Notes: a model not told the origin generated them from the sequence alone. A stretch of 64,000 nt of DNA from Haliclystus octoradiatus (GCA_916610825.1 OU744453.1:13219751-13283750); one strand, 5' to 3'. Positions 48,037 to 60,150 are shown, counted from the stretch's first letter. Made by a program: numbers and translations.

Positions 48037-50145
48037 ATGAAGTTGATTGTGCTGTTTGCGTTGTTTGGGCTCTTTTGCGTTGCCTACTCAAGTAAGTTTT
48101 AACTTTGAGCCACTCTTATATCTATATTTGATGAATTATTATAAATGAAATGAATTATATTGCTCCTGAAATATATTTTGGGTGTTTAATTAATTTCGAG
48201 AGATGTAGATATAGGTCTCATCTCAAATTAGTTCAATAGTTATTGAGTCTATTAATTGCATTGTTTATGGGCGTTTTGCGTTGCCTACTCAAATAAGTTT
48301 TAGCTTTGAACCACTCTTGTTTTTCTATTTAATGAATAACTTTTAAATAAAATAATTATATTGCTCCTGAAATATATTTTGGGCGTTTAATTATAGATTT
48401 AGGTCTTGTCTCGAGATTCTTTAAATATTTATTGAGCCTGTTTTGATGATGCTGTCTTTAATTTTTGTAGCTGAAGAGAAGGATGGAATTGAATTTGAAG
48501 ATTTAGAAGAAGACCCAGGTTAGTGAAGTTATTGGTCATTTTTAAATCTATTATTTATTATAAGTGAGTAAAGGCTCGCGTGCAATTTTATTTGTTTTGC
48601 CTTGCTTACTAGTACACCTATATATTCCTATACAACTTATTCAATTTTGATCTGATTGGTCTTATTTATTCCGTTCGGGTAGTGTCTATTGTGTATCTCC
48701 ATTAAATTCTATTTGTCTCAATCTCTTTGATCTCAAAACCATCATTCGGTTTGGAGTAAGTTTTAATATCAATATATATATTAAAACGTAGGCATGCCCG
48801 TTACAAAATATAAGGAATTTAATACTGTATGACTGTATATTCGGATTGTAACAGACTTTAATTTTGAGGAGTTGACTCTCTGGCAATACTTTGACACCAG
48901 CTTTGCATGGACGGAGGTATCTTGGTACCTGCAGACGTCTGTGTGGTACCACTTTGCAACAGTGAAGTACCCAAACACGCTGGATGTGCTACCCAAAATG
49001 TTTAAATTGCAAATAAAAAGTTCCAATAACATCAAAAGTTTTTTCGAAATTCATTAGAAAGTCAAAAATGAAGACCCAAGAAGCACCTAAATCTGACATT
49101 TCCTATATAATATATGTATATGTGTATTTTTTTAATAAGACCCCCCCCCAAAAAAAAAGTCATAACCTGCTGGTTTAACACGTAGTTTACCAGTACTTAG
49201 TAATAGTAGGCATCAAAGTGCTAATGTTCATTGTTGCTTTATTTTTTTTCAGCAGAAGAGAATGATGAGCTTGATCAAGGTAAAATTACTATAATATCAA
49301 TTATTTAATTACCTTGACAGCTTTTTGATATTTTTCTACTAAAGTACCGAATGACCTCGAACGAATGTACATGTGCTATGCTAGGTCGATCTATTTATGT
49401 CTAACAAATAATTTCTGCGGTACTGTTTTGATTTTCCAAGGAAAAACCGGGGATAAAATCTGCATAATCGGCATATGTTTTCAAGTGAAATTAATGTTGT
49501 TTACCTCCCTTGAACCGTCCCTTGAGCACTAGATTTCGAAACTTTTCATTGTTTGTGTGATTGACAACTTCTTTATGGGTCTGTGCTGGCTATAAACAAT
49601 TCTGTTACGATACACTTGTAAATTAATCGTGGTACCACAAACAATGAAAATGTAGGCAAACTTCTACACCCCTACGAAATTATTTACAAAATTGACATTT
49701 TCTTAGTACGAGATCTCGTACATATTTTCTGTCAATGTTATTGCTTTATTATGTCTGATTGCATCAAAATAGCAATCACTTTTGTTCATTTTGTGTGTTT
49801 CTTGTATGTTTCAACTAGAAAAAATATGTTCTACTGGTTCTTAATAATAAAATTGCGTGCATACATTCTTCTGTTTAGCCATTAAATAATCACTCTTTTT
49901 TATTTGTAGAGGACCCACTGTTTGGATTTGGACGTCGTCGTCGTCGTCGACGACGACGACGCTCTGGTAGACGCCGCCGTAGCCGCTTTTTAGGTTTGGG
50001 AGACGCACCTACTGAAGTTGATGGAGATGAACTTGCTGACGAAGGAAATGTTGAAGATCAAGAAGATCCAAGTCCCCTTTTTGGTAGATTTCGTCGTCGC
50101 ATCCGCTTCAGACGCAGATTCCGCGTATTCCGCGGAAAAAAATAA
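48037..50145 (+). CDS. Cationic peptide precursor C (two basic modules, GKK end)
   Basis: Exons 48037-48091, 48471-48518, 49253-49279 and 49910-50145, phase 1 throughout, give 121 aa. The gene is collinear with gene B exon by exon (55, 48, 27 versus 30, and 236 nt). The signal peptide is MKLIVLFALFGLFCVAYS. Exons 2 and 3 are acidic (TEEKDGIEFEDLEEDP; AEENDELDQ). Exon 4 has FG, ten Arg, SG, RRRRSR, FLG; the conserved acidic spacer; then LFGRFRRRIRFRRRFRVFR and GKK. The last basic module alternates Arg with bulky hydrophobics, unlike the Gly-rich module of gene B. The exon 3 acceptor is CAG-CAG. The large foldback begins 189 bp after the stop, so the 3' end formation may differ from gene B. Confidence 0.87.
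48885..49172. mobile_element. GGGGTAACTCC-family MITE in gene C intron 2
   Basis: Orthologous to the gene B insertion at 37452: same position, same internal words ('aagtacccaaacacgctgga'), one end degraded to a C/A run. Confidence 0.6.
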
Positions 50146-50333
50146 TTTCAAGCAGTTAGAAAATTAATCTATTCCAGCTGAAATTTTTGTGTCCATTTTC
50201 ATATTGTTTTAATAGATTGTGAATTCCATTCAAATTGTTGTCGATAGTTTGTATGCATACTGTTTTTGTCGGTTCTGAGTGTTGCTCAAAAGTGTTTCTT
50301 GGCTCAACGACGTAGACTCCTTCCGTCCAGGAC

Positions 50334-53300
50334 GCGATTTGACAAACAGATAGAAGTTGTGACCACCTGCGCGCGCATGTGCCGTAACATATCCAGAGCA
50401 GTCAATTTGCTCTAATTGTGCGGCCAAAGCCTAACACGTTAGTAATCTGTGCAAAATGGCGATCAGAAGCAGACGTAAAACGAAGGAAACCTATGACTTA
50501 TATTTAGATTACACTTTATATTTCTTAATGAAAATTGAACACTTGATTACACTTCACAATAAAAAATTTACGATTAAATGGATTCAGAAATCTTAATTCC
50601 TGAATGTCATGGCCTATTATTTGATTATTCTATGGTTCTAGACACACTGTAGTCGAGAATCTATATCGCTAAATAGGTAAGCACATAATAAACTATGACT
50701 TATCTAAGTTTGAAACTGTTGAAAGTATTTGATAAGTCTCAAAGCCATTTTTACTTTTTGAATTATAAGGTCTCTCGAATCAAAGCAAGGTAATGCCGAT
50801 GACTACATATCACTCAACATGTATCACATGCATAGACATGTATCGACGTAAATTGATAAAATTCCATGAAAAAGTATCAAGTTTAATATGTTTAGATATA
50901 TAACCATCCAAGTGGCCAAAGGTTTTTTTGGTGGAGGGGGTGTCAAAATGTAGGTCTTTCACTTACTTCAACTTGTAGGTCTCTCCAAATAAATTGAGAC
51001 ATACAGATGACTAGATATCGTTAGGTAGTACTCTTAGACATGTATCAAAATCAATTCAAAATATTTCTTGAAAATCGACTGAGTTTATATTTAGATACAG
51101 CCACTTAAGTTGACCAAGGGGGCATTTGGGTTTATTCAAAAAGCTAGGTTTACACTTTCTCCCACTTCTATGTAGGTTTCTCAACATAAAACAAGGGATG
51201 CCGATGATAAGATATCATTAGAGATTACTCCTAGACATGTATTGAAGTAAATTCAAAATAATTCTCAAAAATGGATGGAGTTTATATTTAAATATAGCCA
51301 CTTAAGTTGACAAATAACATATCACCATTTGATGCAATGATATTCTAGCTAATTATAGTTTCGCTTTCTTATCTGGCCGACATTCTTCAAGTCTTATAAT
51401 AGCTGACAATGTATCAATGTGAAATTTCCTAGGAGCGGAAAGGGAAGCCCCCTTTACAACCCTTCAACGATTTCATAGATATCTTTTGTTTAACCACGTT
51501 GTTAAATATAGCCACTTAAGGGGGCATTTGAGTATTTCAAAAAGCTGGGCTCACACTTTCTCCAGCTTTTAGGTCCATCAAATTAAAACACGGGGTGCCA
51601 ATGATTAGATATCATTAGAGATTACTCCTTGACACGTATCGAAGTAAATTAAAAACGTTTCTTGACAAAATATCTAGTTTATATTTAGATTGAGCCATTT
51701 AAGTTGACAAAGGGTGCATTTTGGGTTTTTCAAAAAGCTGGGTTTTTCACTTTTTCCAACTTCTAGGTCTCTGAAAGTAAATTGAGCAGGCAGATGACTA
51801 GATATCACTAGATGGGACTCTTCGACATGTATCGAAGTAAATTCAGAACATTTCTTCAATAAACATCTAGTTTATATTTTGATAGAGCCATTTAAGTTGA
51901 CAATGATGGGCATTTGGGGTTTTTCATAAGCCGCATTTTCATTTTCTCCAACTTCTAGGTCCCTTTAATGAAAACGAGGGATGCCGATGACTAGACCAGA
52001 TATTACTTGTAAACGACACCCAGCGTCTGTGGTGTTTAATTTGTGTTACAGTTTGTATATTTGTTCAAATATAAGAACATTGAGGAACAAATGAAATTGT
52101 TAGAACATTGAAACAACATAACACTAAACACATGAATATCTTTGCTATTAAAATTAACTATTTCAAATTAATAATTCCGTCGTCGTAGAACACCCAAACA
52201 CCTGACAAACAACTGTCACAAATTGAGGTGATGTGTACGTAAAACAGCGGGTGCACAGTCCAACTGCATGCTGCCAAGGATGACTGCCACATTTTTGAGA
52301 GATAAAGTAAATCCAACAACTAAATTTCCTTGTATTTCATGTATTTCTTAATAAATTATATTTATTTCAAGCATGAAAAATGATTGAAAATAGGGCAGAT
52401 TCAACATTGAATATCTCCGCTTATATAGTTTCACACTAAGAAATCATTGTCACCATTCTTCATCATTTAGCTTCAGCTACTTGAATCTGTGTTAAAAATT
52501 TGTTGTGTCATGTGCTCTTTAAACTAGGTTACCTATATAGGCAAAATATCTAAATTATCTAATTGCTCAGCATTCTAAAAATAGTGTTAGGTTATGATTG
52601 AATATAGTGTTCTCAAAACAATCCCGAAGTAACATTACGTTATAAGTTAAAGATATGACATGCTATCATCTATTACATTCAAATAACGACACCATAATCA
52701 AACTTAGGCATAATTCAGAATACCTATTCATGTAGCTACGTCATCCAAGTTCAACATTTGTAATCAAACAATCATGTAATAATATAAAAAGAGGCCAATA
52801 AATTAGGAATTCCATTAATTAATTAACTAAATAAAAAGCACAAATTTCATGAAAAAATATTAATTTAAGATATAAAATATATAGCCTCAAATTGATGTAT
52901 CTAAATATAAGCCTACACTAATAATAACATAAAAGTGATTGTGTAGACATTGCTGTTTTAATATTGTTTGATGCCATAAAAGCAGAGCTGTTTAATAATA
53001 AATAAATGCAAAAATGAGACATTCATATTTGCTACTAATAGTTTCGCCTTGAGCGATCATCATGCAATTTAATCTATAGATATGATATGAATGTCTGATT
53101 TTTGTGTTTATTTATTATTAGATATGAACTAGATATTCTTTCAAGAAATTGTTTTGAATACTTGTCTAAGAGAAATCTCTATTGATATCTAGTCATCAGC
53201 ATCCCTTATTTTATTACGAGGGACCTAGAAATTGGAAAAAGTGTAAATCCGGCTTTTTGAAAGACACAAATGCCCCCTTTGATAACTAAAATGGCTCAAT

Positions 53301-55384
53301 CGGAATATAAACTTGATATTTTGTCAAGAAATGTTTTGAACCTACTTCAATATTTGTCAAAGAGTAATCTCTAATTATACTTAATCATCAGCACCCCTTG
53401 TTTCACTTTGAGGGACCTAGAAGTTGGAGAAGGTGTGAGCCCAGCTTTTTGAAAAACACCAAATGTCCCCTTTGTCAACTTGAGCGGCTATATCTAAATA
53501 TAAACTGGATCCTTTTTCGAGAAATATTTTGAATTTACTTCGATACATGTTTAAGAGTAGTATCTAGTGATATCTAGTCATCTGCATGTCTCAATTTATT
53601 TGGAGAGACCTACAAGTTTAAGTGAAAGACCAACATTTTGACCCCCTCCCCCCAAAAAAATTTGTCAACCTGGATGGTTATATATCTAAACATAATAAAC
53701 TTGATACTTTTTCATGAAATTTTATCAATTTACGTCGATACATGTCTATGCATGTGATACATGTTGAGTGATATGTAGTCATCGGCATATCTTGCTTTGA
53801 TTTGAGAGACCTTATAATTCAAAAAGAAAAAGTGGCTTTGAGACTTTGTCAACAAAGCGGAAAGAGTATAGTATACTTCGTATTTTGCAAACTAAATAAC
53901 TTTGGTATCAAAGAGTCAAGCAATTATAGTCAAACTTAGAATCATAGTAGTTTATGAATTATTTTAAATGTGCAACCAGTTTGAGATAAATTAGTGTGCG
54001 CTTTTAGAAGAACCAGACAGTTTTTATTGCCAACGTGGGCCTGTCAAAGGTTTTCTAGACTTTGTTGAACTCGACTGTCGTGTTTTTGCAAAATCAATAT
54101 CGAGCTGCTCTTTGTTGAAGCATTATCAAATACTGTCAACAGTTTCAAACTTAGATAAGTCATAGTTTATTATGTGCTTACCTATTTAGCGATATAGATT
54201 CTCGACTACAGTGTGTCTAGAACCATAGAATAATCAAATAATAGGCCATGACATTCAGAAATTAAGATTTCTGAATCCATTTAATCATAAATTTTTTATT
54301 GTGAAGTGTAATCAAAGGGCCATTTACACTGCAGCAAAATAGGCACGGTACTCGTCAATTAACACATCAAAGGTGTGAAGGTGTCAAGTGTTATTGAGCA
54401 CGGGCCAAGCAAAAACACTGTCTAAACGGCTTTTTCAGACATTGAAAAGCGGCACCGTGCCTACTATTTTGATCGGGCCGAGATCATTTCTCGGGGTAGT
54501 CTCGGCCCGCTCAAAAAGTGGGCACCGTGCCGTTTTTCAGTAATTATGACGTCATCGTAGAAGTTGCGTCTCTTTACAGTGGAATTCTGAGGTTTTCTAA
54601 TAAAATCAGTAACAGACTAAAGATTACCAAAGCTAGATAAGCACATTAAGCATATTTTGTTACGTATTTCTTTTGAAAATTAATGAAGTTTCTGTAGTAT
54701 AAGGTTTAATTATGCAAATTGTAACTGCGAGTGCGGAGCGTAAATTTAGATGTGTCTTTTGTCACAGAAATACTGATCTGGCGTGGTAGCATGTTCAGGA
54801 GGTGAAAGACTAACCCAAATGTATTTGAATTTTGCTCAATGGAGATAGGAATGTAACAAAAATTTAAATATTGTAATTGATGAAAAACATAGTGATTTTC
54901 AGTTCAACGGAATCCTTACAAGTTATTTAACATAATTGAATCTCAATTTATCGAATTTCACCTGTAAAACCATTAAATATTGAGAAACCTATAATTCAGT
55001 TTGTAAGTTTTCAATCTCGGCCCGCGTAAAAATAGGCACGGGCGATCTTGAAAACAGTTTTTAATAAGCTGTGTAAACCCTGAAAAAAAACAGCACGGGC
55101 TGCATTCTTGTTAACACCTCGGGTGTTAATTGACGAGTACCGTGCCTTTTTTGCTGCAGTGTAAATGGCCCTCAAGTGTTCAATTTTCATTAAGAAATAT
55201 AAAGTGTAATCTAAATATAAGTCATACGTTTCCTTCGTTTTACGTCTGCTTCTGATCGCCATTTTGTGCAGATAACTTACGTGTTAGGCTTTGGCCGCAC
55301 AATTAGAGCAAATTGACCGCTTTGGATATGTTACGGCACATGCGCGCGCAGGTGGTCACAACTTCTATCTGTTTGTCAAATCGC
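50334..55384. mobile_element. Large foldback element with ~1.7-2.2 kb arms
   Basis: The left terminus GCGATTTGACAAACAG returns as its complement at the right end. The arms match closely for hundreds of bases ('ggcgatcagaagcagacgta', 'gtaagcacataataaactat'). Inward, both arms run into tandem ~195-bp units marked by 'taggtctctc' and 'gactagatatca': about seven on the left, four on the right. The right arm also has an extra ~270 bp (53850-54120) and a nested 857-bp element. A ~1.1-kb unique centre (52.0-53.1 kb) has no gene. The interrupted sequence is continuous at 38.96 kb in the paralogous copy. Confidence 0.8.
54316..55172. mobile_element. 857-bp inverted-repeat element nested in right arm
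   Basis: Ends AGGGCCATTTACACTGCAGC and complement pair over ~50 bp and are flanked by CAA on both sides. The left arm of the foldback (50540-50560) shows the empty site 'acacttgattac', so a 3-bp duplication is directly demonstrated. Internal words 'ggcaccgtgcc' and 'ctcggcccg' recur in both orientations. No transposase frame; a 3-bp duplication suits PIF/Harbinger or CACTA types. Confidence 0.85.
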
Positions 55385-55517
55385 AGGAAGGACCTCATTT
55401 CCATTCGGCGCTATAAAATGAGGGTTAACTGATCAAAAATTTATTGAAATTAATGTTGTTTATAGAATTGACAATAGATTTCAGAACCTTTTATTGTTTC
55501 TGTGGTTGGTAACTTAA

Positions 55518-56459
55518 AGGGTCAAAACAGACCGGGAAACCTTGCGCGCGCACACTTTGAATAGTGCACGTAAAATTCAAACACTCATTTCCAAACATGG
55601 CTTTGCCTCGTCTAGAATGCGTTTGTCGTAAAATATTTTTGAACCATTCTTGAACAAGAGCTTTACTTACTAGCGTATTCTTTATTTCTAATCTTCGATA
55701 ATTTTAATAACACGAATGCCAAGTTTCCTGAAGAACCAGAACATGGTGGTAAAAGGGAAGGAGCAGGTAGAAGGCTACCGATAACTAAAGAGCTTTCACT
55801 TATACATCAGGATATCTGTTCATATGCTGTGGCGATAAACCATAACAAATTTTTACCTAAATTTCGTGATTTGCAAAGACTGGTATAAGGACTTTTGTCT
55901 AAAGGAACACCTGAGTGAAGATTTGACAATGTTTTCCTGTTTACAAACCAATCAATGCGAGATCCCTTCAAAGAACAAAAAGCGAAGCTCCATTTTCACA
56001 ACCTCAAATCAACAGCTTATTTTGTATTTCTATTTTCAAATTTCAATCACACTTGATATTTATGGAACTTCGATCGAGATGAAATAAACATCATATGTAG
56101 TTTCTGGACCCATGAAATTATATGAATTTCTACAGCAAAATTAATTAAAATAGTATTTTATTATTGATCAGTTTTGCCATTCCTTCGTGTATTTCTCTCT
56201 GTGTTTTGAGTATGTTTTGATAAAAATTTCAGACTGTTCCGCATGGTTTGATGTTATAATTACCATAGTTTTCATTATCCTTATTCAATTCGCATTTTCG
56301 CTCCTGTTTTCATATTGTTTTTCAGAAATATCCATACAAAATTAAAAGATTGCTACGGCTCAAATGAAATTATGAGGAATGCTATGACATTGATAAAAAG
56401 GCTGCGACACTCCATTTTGAAAAAATTGAATGCAAAGTCTGCCGGTCTGGTTTGACCCT
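55518..56459. mobile_element. TTAA-site element 1
   Basis: Ends AGGGTCAAAACAGACCGG and CCGGTCTGGTTTGACCCT are flanked by TTAA on both sides. No transposase frame was recognised. TTAA duplications are known for piggyBac and Kolobok types; the AGGG start suits Kolobok better. It abuts element 2, sharing a TTAA. Confidence 0.75.
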
Positions 56460-56463
56460 TTAA

Positions 56464-56661
56464 AGGGGCAAAATTGACCGGCGACCGCTGCGAGCTCAAG
56501 TTGAATTTATGCTTAGCGTAATTCAACCGTCTCGCTTTGAAACTATTGTTATACGCACGTCTAATTTGTAATAAATTCATGTCAACAATGAACATTGTGT
56601 TGTAAACAATAAACATGCACGTGATCCTAAGTGCGTAGCGCCTGCCGGTCATTTTGCTCCT
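56464..56661. mobile_element. TTAA-site element 2, 198 bp
   Basis: Ends AGGGGCAAAATTGACCGG and CCGGTCATTTTGCTCCT, TTAA on both sides. It is a different sequence family from element 1 apart from the first bases. Confidence 0.78.
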
Positions 56662-56853
56662 TTAAGGGTCTGTGCTGCTGTAAGCAGTTTACTGTATAGC
56701 AGATAGTCATGCCTTGTTAGTTTTTTACGATAACTTGTCTATCAAAGGGGCAAAATTGGCTGACGGCCGCTGTGAGCTCAAGTTGAAACAATGTTTCGCG
56801 TAATTGTAATTTAATAGCGTAATCGTCGATCAGCGTTAAAAAACAGGACTTGA

Positions 56854-57078
56854 GTCGTTACCTGCGACATTTGCCTGGGTCACAGCCGTAGACATTTAAT
56901 GATCTTTTTTCTATTGTTTCGACCGGATATCATTTGTCTTGCCTGACTGATTTCAAAGTTGGAGTGAGTTCAACTTTGAAATGACGCAGGCAAGACTAAT
57001 GATTTCCGGTCGAAACAATAGAAAAAAGATCATTAAATGTCTACGGCTGTGACCCAGGCAAATGTCGAAGGCAACGAC
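56854..57078. repeat. Near-perfect ~225-bp hairpin palindrome
   Basis: From 'gtcgttacctgcgacatttg' to 'caaatgtcgaaggcaacgac' the two halves pair almost fully around a short centre near 'gttggagtgagttcaac'. A transcript would fold into a ~100-bp stem. Confidence 0.85.
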
Positions 57079-57138
57079 ATTATTACACATTATTACACAT
57101 TATTTTAAAAACATTATTACACCGTGCATTTCGTTTCA

Positions 57139-58643
57139 GCTCGTCAGAGAAGTATTTTAAGTGTGAATGTAATAATATCAAACGTATTTTTATCGATCTT
57201 AAGTATCCAGTTTCCCTTTTAAATTTTTGTCTTAGTCATTTCAATTTTAATTATTTTAATAGTATGGACGATGTTAACATTTTAAAGAAAGAACCTGACG
57301 CTATAATTGAGTTGCCTTTTAAAGATCAGGGCGCAAGTAATATAGTGAGAAGAGATATAAAATCTTTGTGTAATAAAATAAATGTTACAATTTTATCTGT
57401 TTTTACCAGTCGAAAACTCAAAAACGACTTGAGGCATTGTGAAGCCAAACTAGCTTCATTCCATAACGGCCCTCATTTCCCCGCGGCGCTCCAGTGAGGG
57501 CCTAATAAAATTTAACGTTAAAAATTGTGGCAGAAACCAAAAATATTGTGTGCCCAATCACAGCGCACCTTGGTGTCATATGAGTTACAGCCAGGTGTTG
57601 GTTGGTCGGCCCATCGAAGAACAATACCACGAGGTGTGAACAGAAATTGAAATTTGCTGAATTCAGCTACATGTATTTTGAATTTCAACATTTTGTAAAC
57701 AAACGCTGGAAGAAAATTAAAAACGTCAAGTTTACGGTATTAATTTGGATCAAATTGGAGAAACATAATTATAAATAATAGATTACATCTGTATGAACAT
57801 TATGAAGGCCTTTTGTGCGCGTAGATTACAAAAAAAAGGAGAAAACATCATGCTTTGACAGAGCGATCGCCATCGTTGGAAAATTGTAAGCACTTCCGTC
57901 ATTTTGAATCATGATTTAAATAATCAAAATCAAAGAAATATTCAAAATTAAAGATCAATTCCCCAACATACAGCATTAATCTGATTCAAAATTCCATTTC
58001 TTCGTAAATATATAATTAAAAATTGACAATATGACAGAATAAGCGATCGAAATATAAACTTTGAAAATGATTCAAGCAAGTTTGTTTACATTTTTAGTGT
58101 TTTATTCACCAACCAGCGCTCGATAAAACCTCACGTGATACAAAGATGCGCTGTGATTGGGTACACCATATTTTTGGTTTCTGGCACACTATTTAACCTT
58201 AAATTTTATTAGGCCCTCACTGGAGCGCCGCGTGGAAATGAGGGCCATGATGGAACGAGGCTAAAGCCAAACCTGAACTTCTTTCGAAACATTGTGTAAT
58301 CTATCATTTCAAGTGTGGCTTGTGTAGATCAAGCCATGTAGGATACACTAAGCGTCACCTTCACCAAAGAATAGAAGAGCACAACAGAAAAAGTTCAGCA
58401 ACTGGGAAACATAGACAACAACACAATCAAATAATAGACGATGTAATCGATGATTTTAAAGTTTTAAAACATTGCAGCTCCAAATGGGATTGCCTCGTTT
58501 ACGAAATGCTTTTCATTAGGGACTTACAACCAAACCTGAATAGTCAATCAGATTCAATACGATCTAAATTAGTTCAAGTCAATTTCTTATTCTATGATGT
58601 TATCAAACAGAAAAATGCTGTTTTTTGTTTTACAATTAGGTAA
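57139..58643 (+). pseudogene. Penelope-like retroelement, GIY-YIG C-terminal fragment
   Basis: The left part reads in frame through KYFKCECNNIKRIF, then LPFKDQGASNIVRRDIKSLC and VFTSRKLKND. The right part reads CVIYHFKCGLC, HVGYTKRHLHQRIEEH, then CLVYEMLFIRDLQPNLN. This is the reverse-transcriptase tail and GIY-YIG endonuclease of the common Penelope-like type. A MITE at 57451-58263 splits it; insert plus duplicated site total 822 bp, so the frames agree on both sides. The N-terminal RT core is missing. Confidence 0.75.
57451..58263. mobile_element. MULE-type MITE, 813 bp, 9-bp duplication
   Basis: Long inverted ends of ~130-150 bp start TAGCTTCATTCCATAACGGC / GGCCATGATGGAACGAGGCTA-like and include 'ggcgctccagtgagggccta' and 'gtgcccaatcacagcgcacc'. 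AAGCCAAAC occurs on both sides (57442-57450, 58264-58272). Long ends with a 9-bp duplication suit Mutator-like elements. Confidence 0.85.
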
Positions 58644-59221
58644 CCTAGGAAGTTCAAGTCATAAATTAGAAATAAATTAATTATTTACAGTATAAAAGTT
58701 AACTTAATGAAATAAAATTGCTTTAAGAAGAAGCTACTCATCAAATCACAATGAACATGGTGTTATAAACAATAAATATGCACATGATCCTAAGTGCGTA
58801 GCGCCTGCCGGTCATTTTTGCTCCTTTATAAACGTGGTAACGTAAACCATGAAAGTGAAGAAAAGCTTCTACACTCCTACGAAATTATTTACAAAACTGA
58901 CATTTTCTTGATACGAACTCTGTACGTATTTTCTGTCAATGCTATTTTTTTGATTATTATGTCTGAGGCATGGGTTATACCAAGTGTATATCCAGTCTTA
59001 ATGTATATGAAGTCTTGATGTTATTAGTTTGTAGTGATCAATCTTGATCGTTATTATTGTACTACCAAAATTATTTTCATTTTATATCATTTTAATATTA
59101 AATAGTTAGAACACTTGCCATAATCGCAAGAGTCTTGTGCTACCAGCATATATTATATATTTAAAATAATGTGAATAAATTAAATGATTCGTCTTGATAC
59201 AAAAGACGCCATGAAACTGTG

Positions 59222-59689
59222 TCTGCTGATTGGCGTGGCTTGGTAACTTCAAACGCACCCCCCATCATATGCAAATGAGCAAACTCTGTCCACAGTCTAG
59301 CTGCGAACCAAATCTAATACAGAATTATCACAGAGCCGTGAGCTCAGCCGTACCATCTAATATATCTAGATATGATAATTAGAACATTATATATAGCTTG
59401 TACTGTATCAATCCTTTATCTAGCATGTACCTAGATACATATTCAGGTCTATGCCATTGTATTTAATCCTAATTTTATCTTGAACCATCCTACTAACTGA
59501 ATTAACAAAAGAAACATGACTTTTTTGCCTCGTAATCGGCGTGTCTTTGATCTATGCTTTGATCACATGCACCCCCATAATTTGCAAATGAGTTCGCTTG
59601 AACTACACACGTGATTAAATATTTTGCTCAGTTCTGTATCCTGATTGGAGCGGTTTTGCAACATCAAACGCACCCAATCATATGCAAAT
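59222..59689. repeat. Three modules with CCAAT, CGCACCC and octamer words
   Basis: 'gattgg' or equivalent, 'aacgcaccc' or 'tgcaccccc', and ATGCAAAT (59269, 59682) or TTGCAAAT (59582) recur in the same order three times. No promoter-linked gene is seen. Confidence 0.5.
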
Positions 59690-60150
59690 TAGATTGATCC
59701 GAATCATGTCAAAATAATCTGAACCAGGAAAGAAACTGCAATCTAAACTAATCTGTTCTTTACCACTGCATTCAAATCGATGTCATCACGGCGGAATTTC
59801 AACTAACATTGGAGCAGGCTATTTTGGAACTAATTTTCGATGAGAATGAACAGAACTTGAAAGTTATTTGAAAGCATGCTTGCACCCCATGGAATTGTTT
59901 CCTGCATCCGCCCCTGGGTTATACGAGCGAGTCGAACTAAATAGATCTCTATTACTTCATTCACTAATACAGAATTATCACAGAGACGTGAGCTCAGCCG
60001 TACTATCTAATATATCTAGATATGATATTTAGTACATTATATATAGCTTGCACTGTATCAATCATTTATCTAGCATGTACCTGTATAAATAGTCAGGCCT
60101 ATGCAGTTGTATTTTATCCTAATGTTATCTTGAACCATCCTACTAACTGA
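59310..60150 (+). repeat. Direct repeat, two ~185-bp copies about 650 bp apart
   Basis: 'aatacagaattatcacagag' through 'atctagcatgtacct' appears at 59318-59438 and 59968-60083, each followed by the B-intron-2-like segment. Confidence 0.8.

Larger units (their letters stand above)
44497..50290 (+). repeat. Segmental duplication, copy 2 (carries gene C)
   Basis: Matches copy 1 from 34.13 kb, interrupted by the foldback element at 45812. It is cut by the large foldback at 50334, after which the match resumes at 55386. Intron 3 sequences differ at only about 2% of positions by eye. Confidence 0.85.
56749..58830. mobile_element. Longer TTAA-family copy, broken by later insertions
   Basis: The left end 'aaaggggcaaaattggctga' (56749) and right end 'cctgccggtcatttttgctc' (to 58830) match both ends of element 2. 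Between them lie the hairpin and the Penelope-like fragment. In gene B the corresponding intron position reads 'taaattaatcgtgg', providing the TTAA target. Confidence 0.5.
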
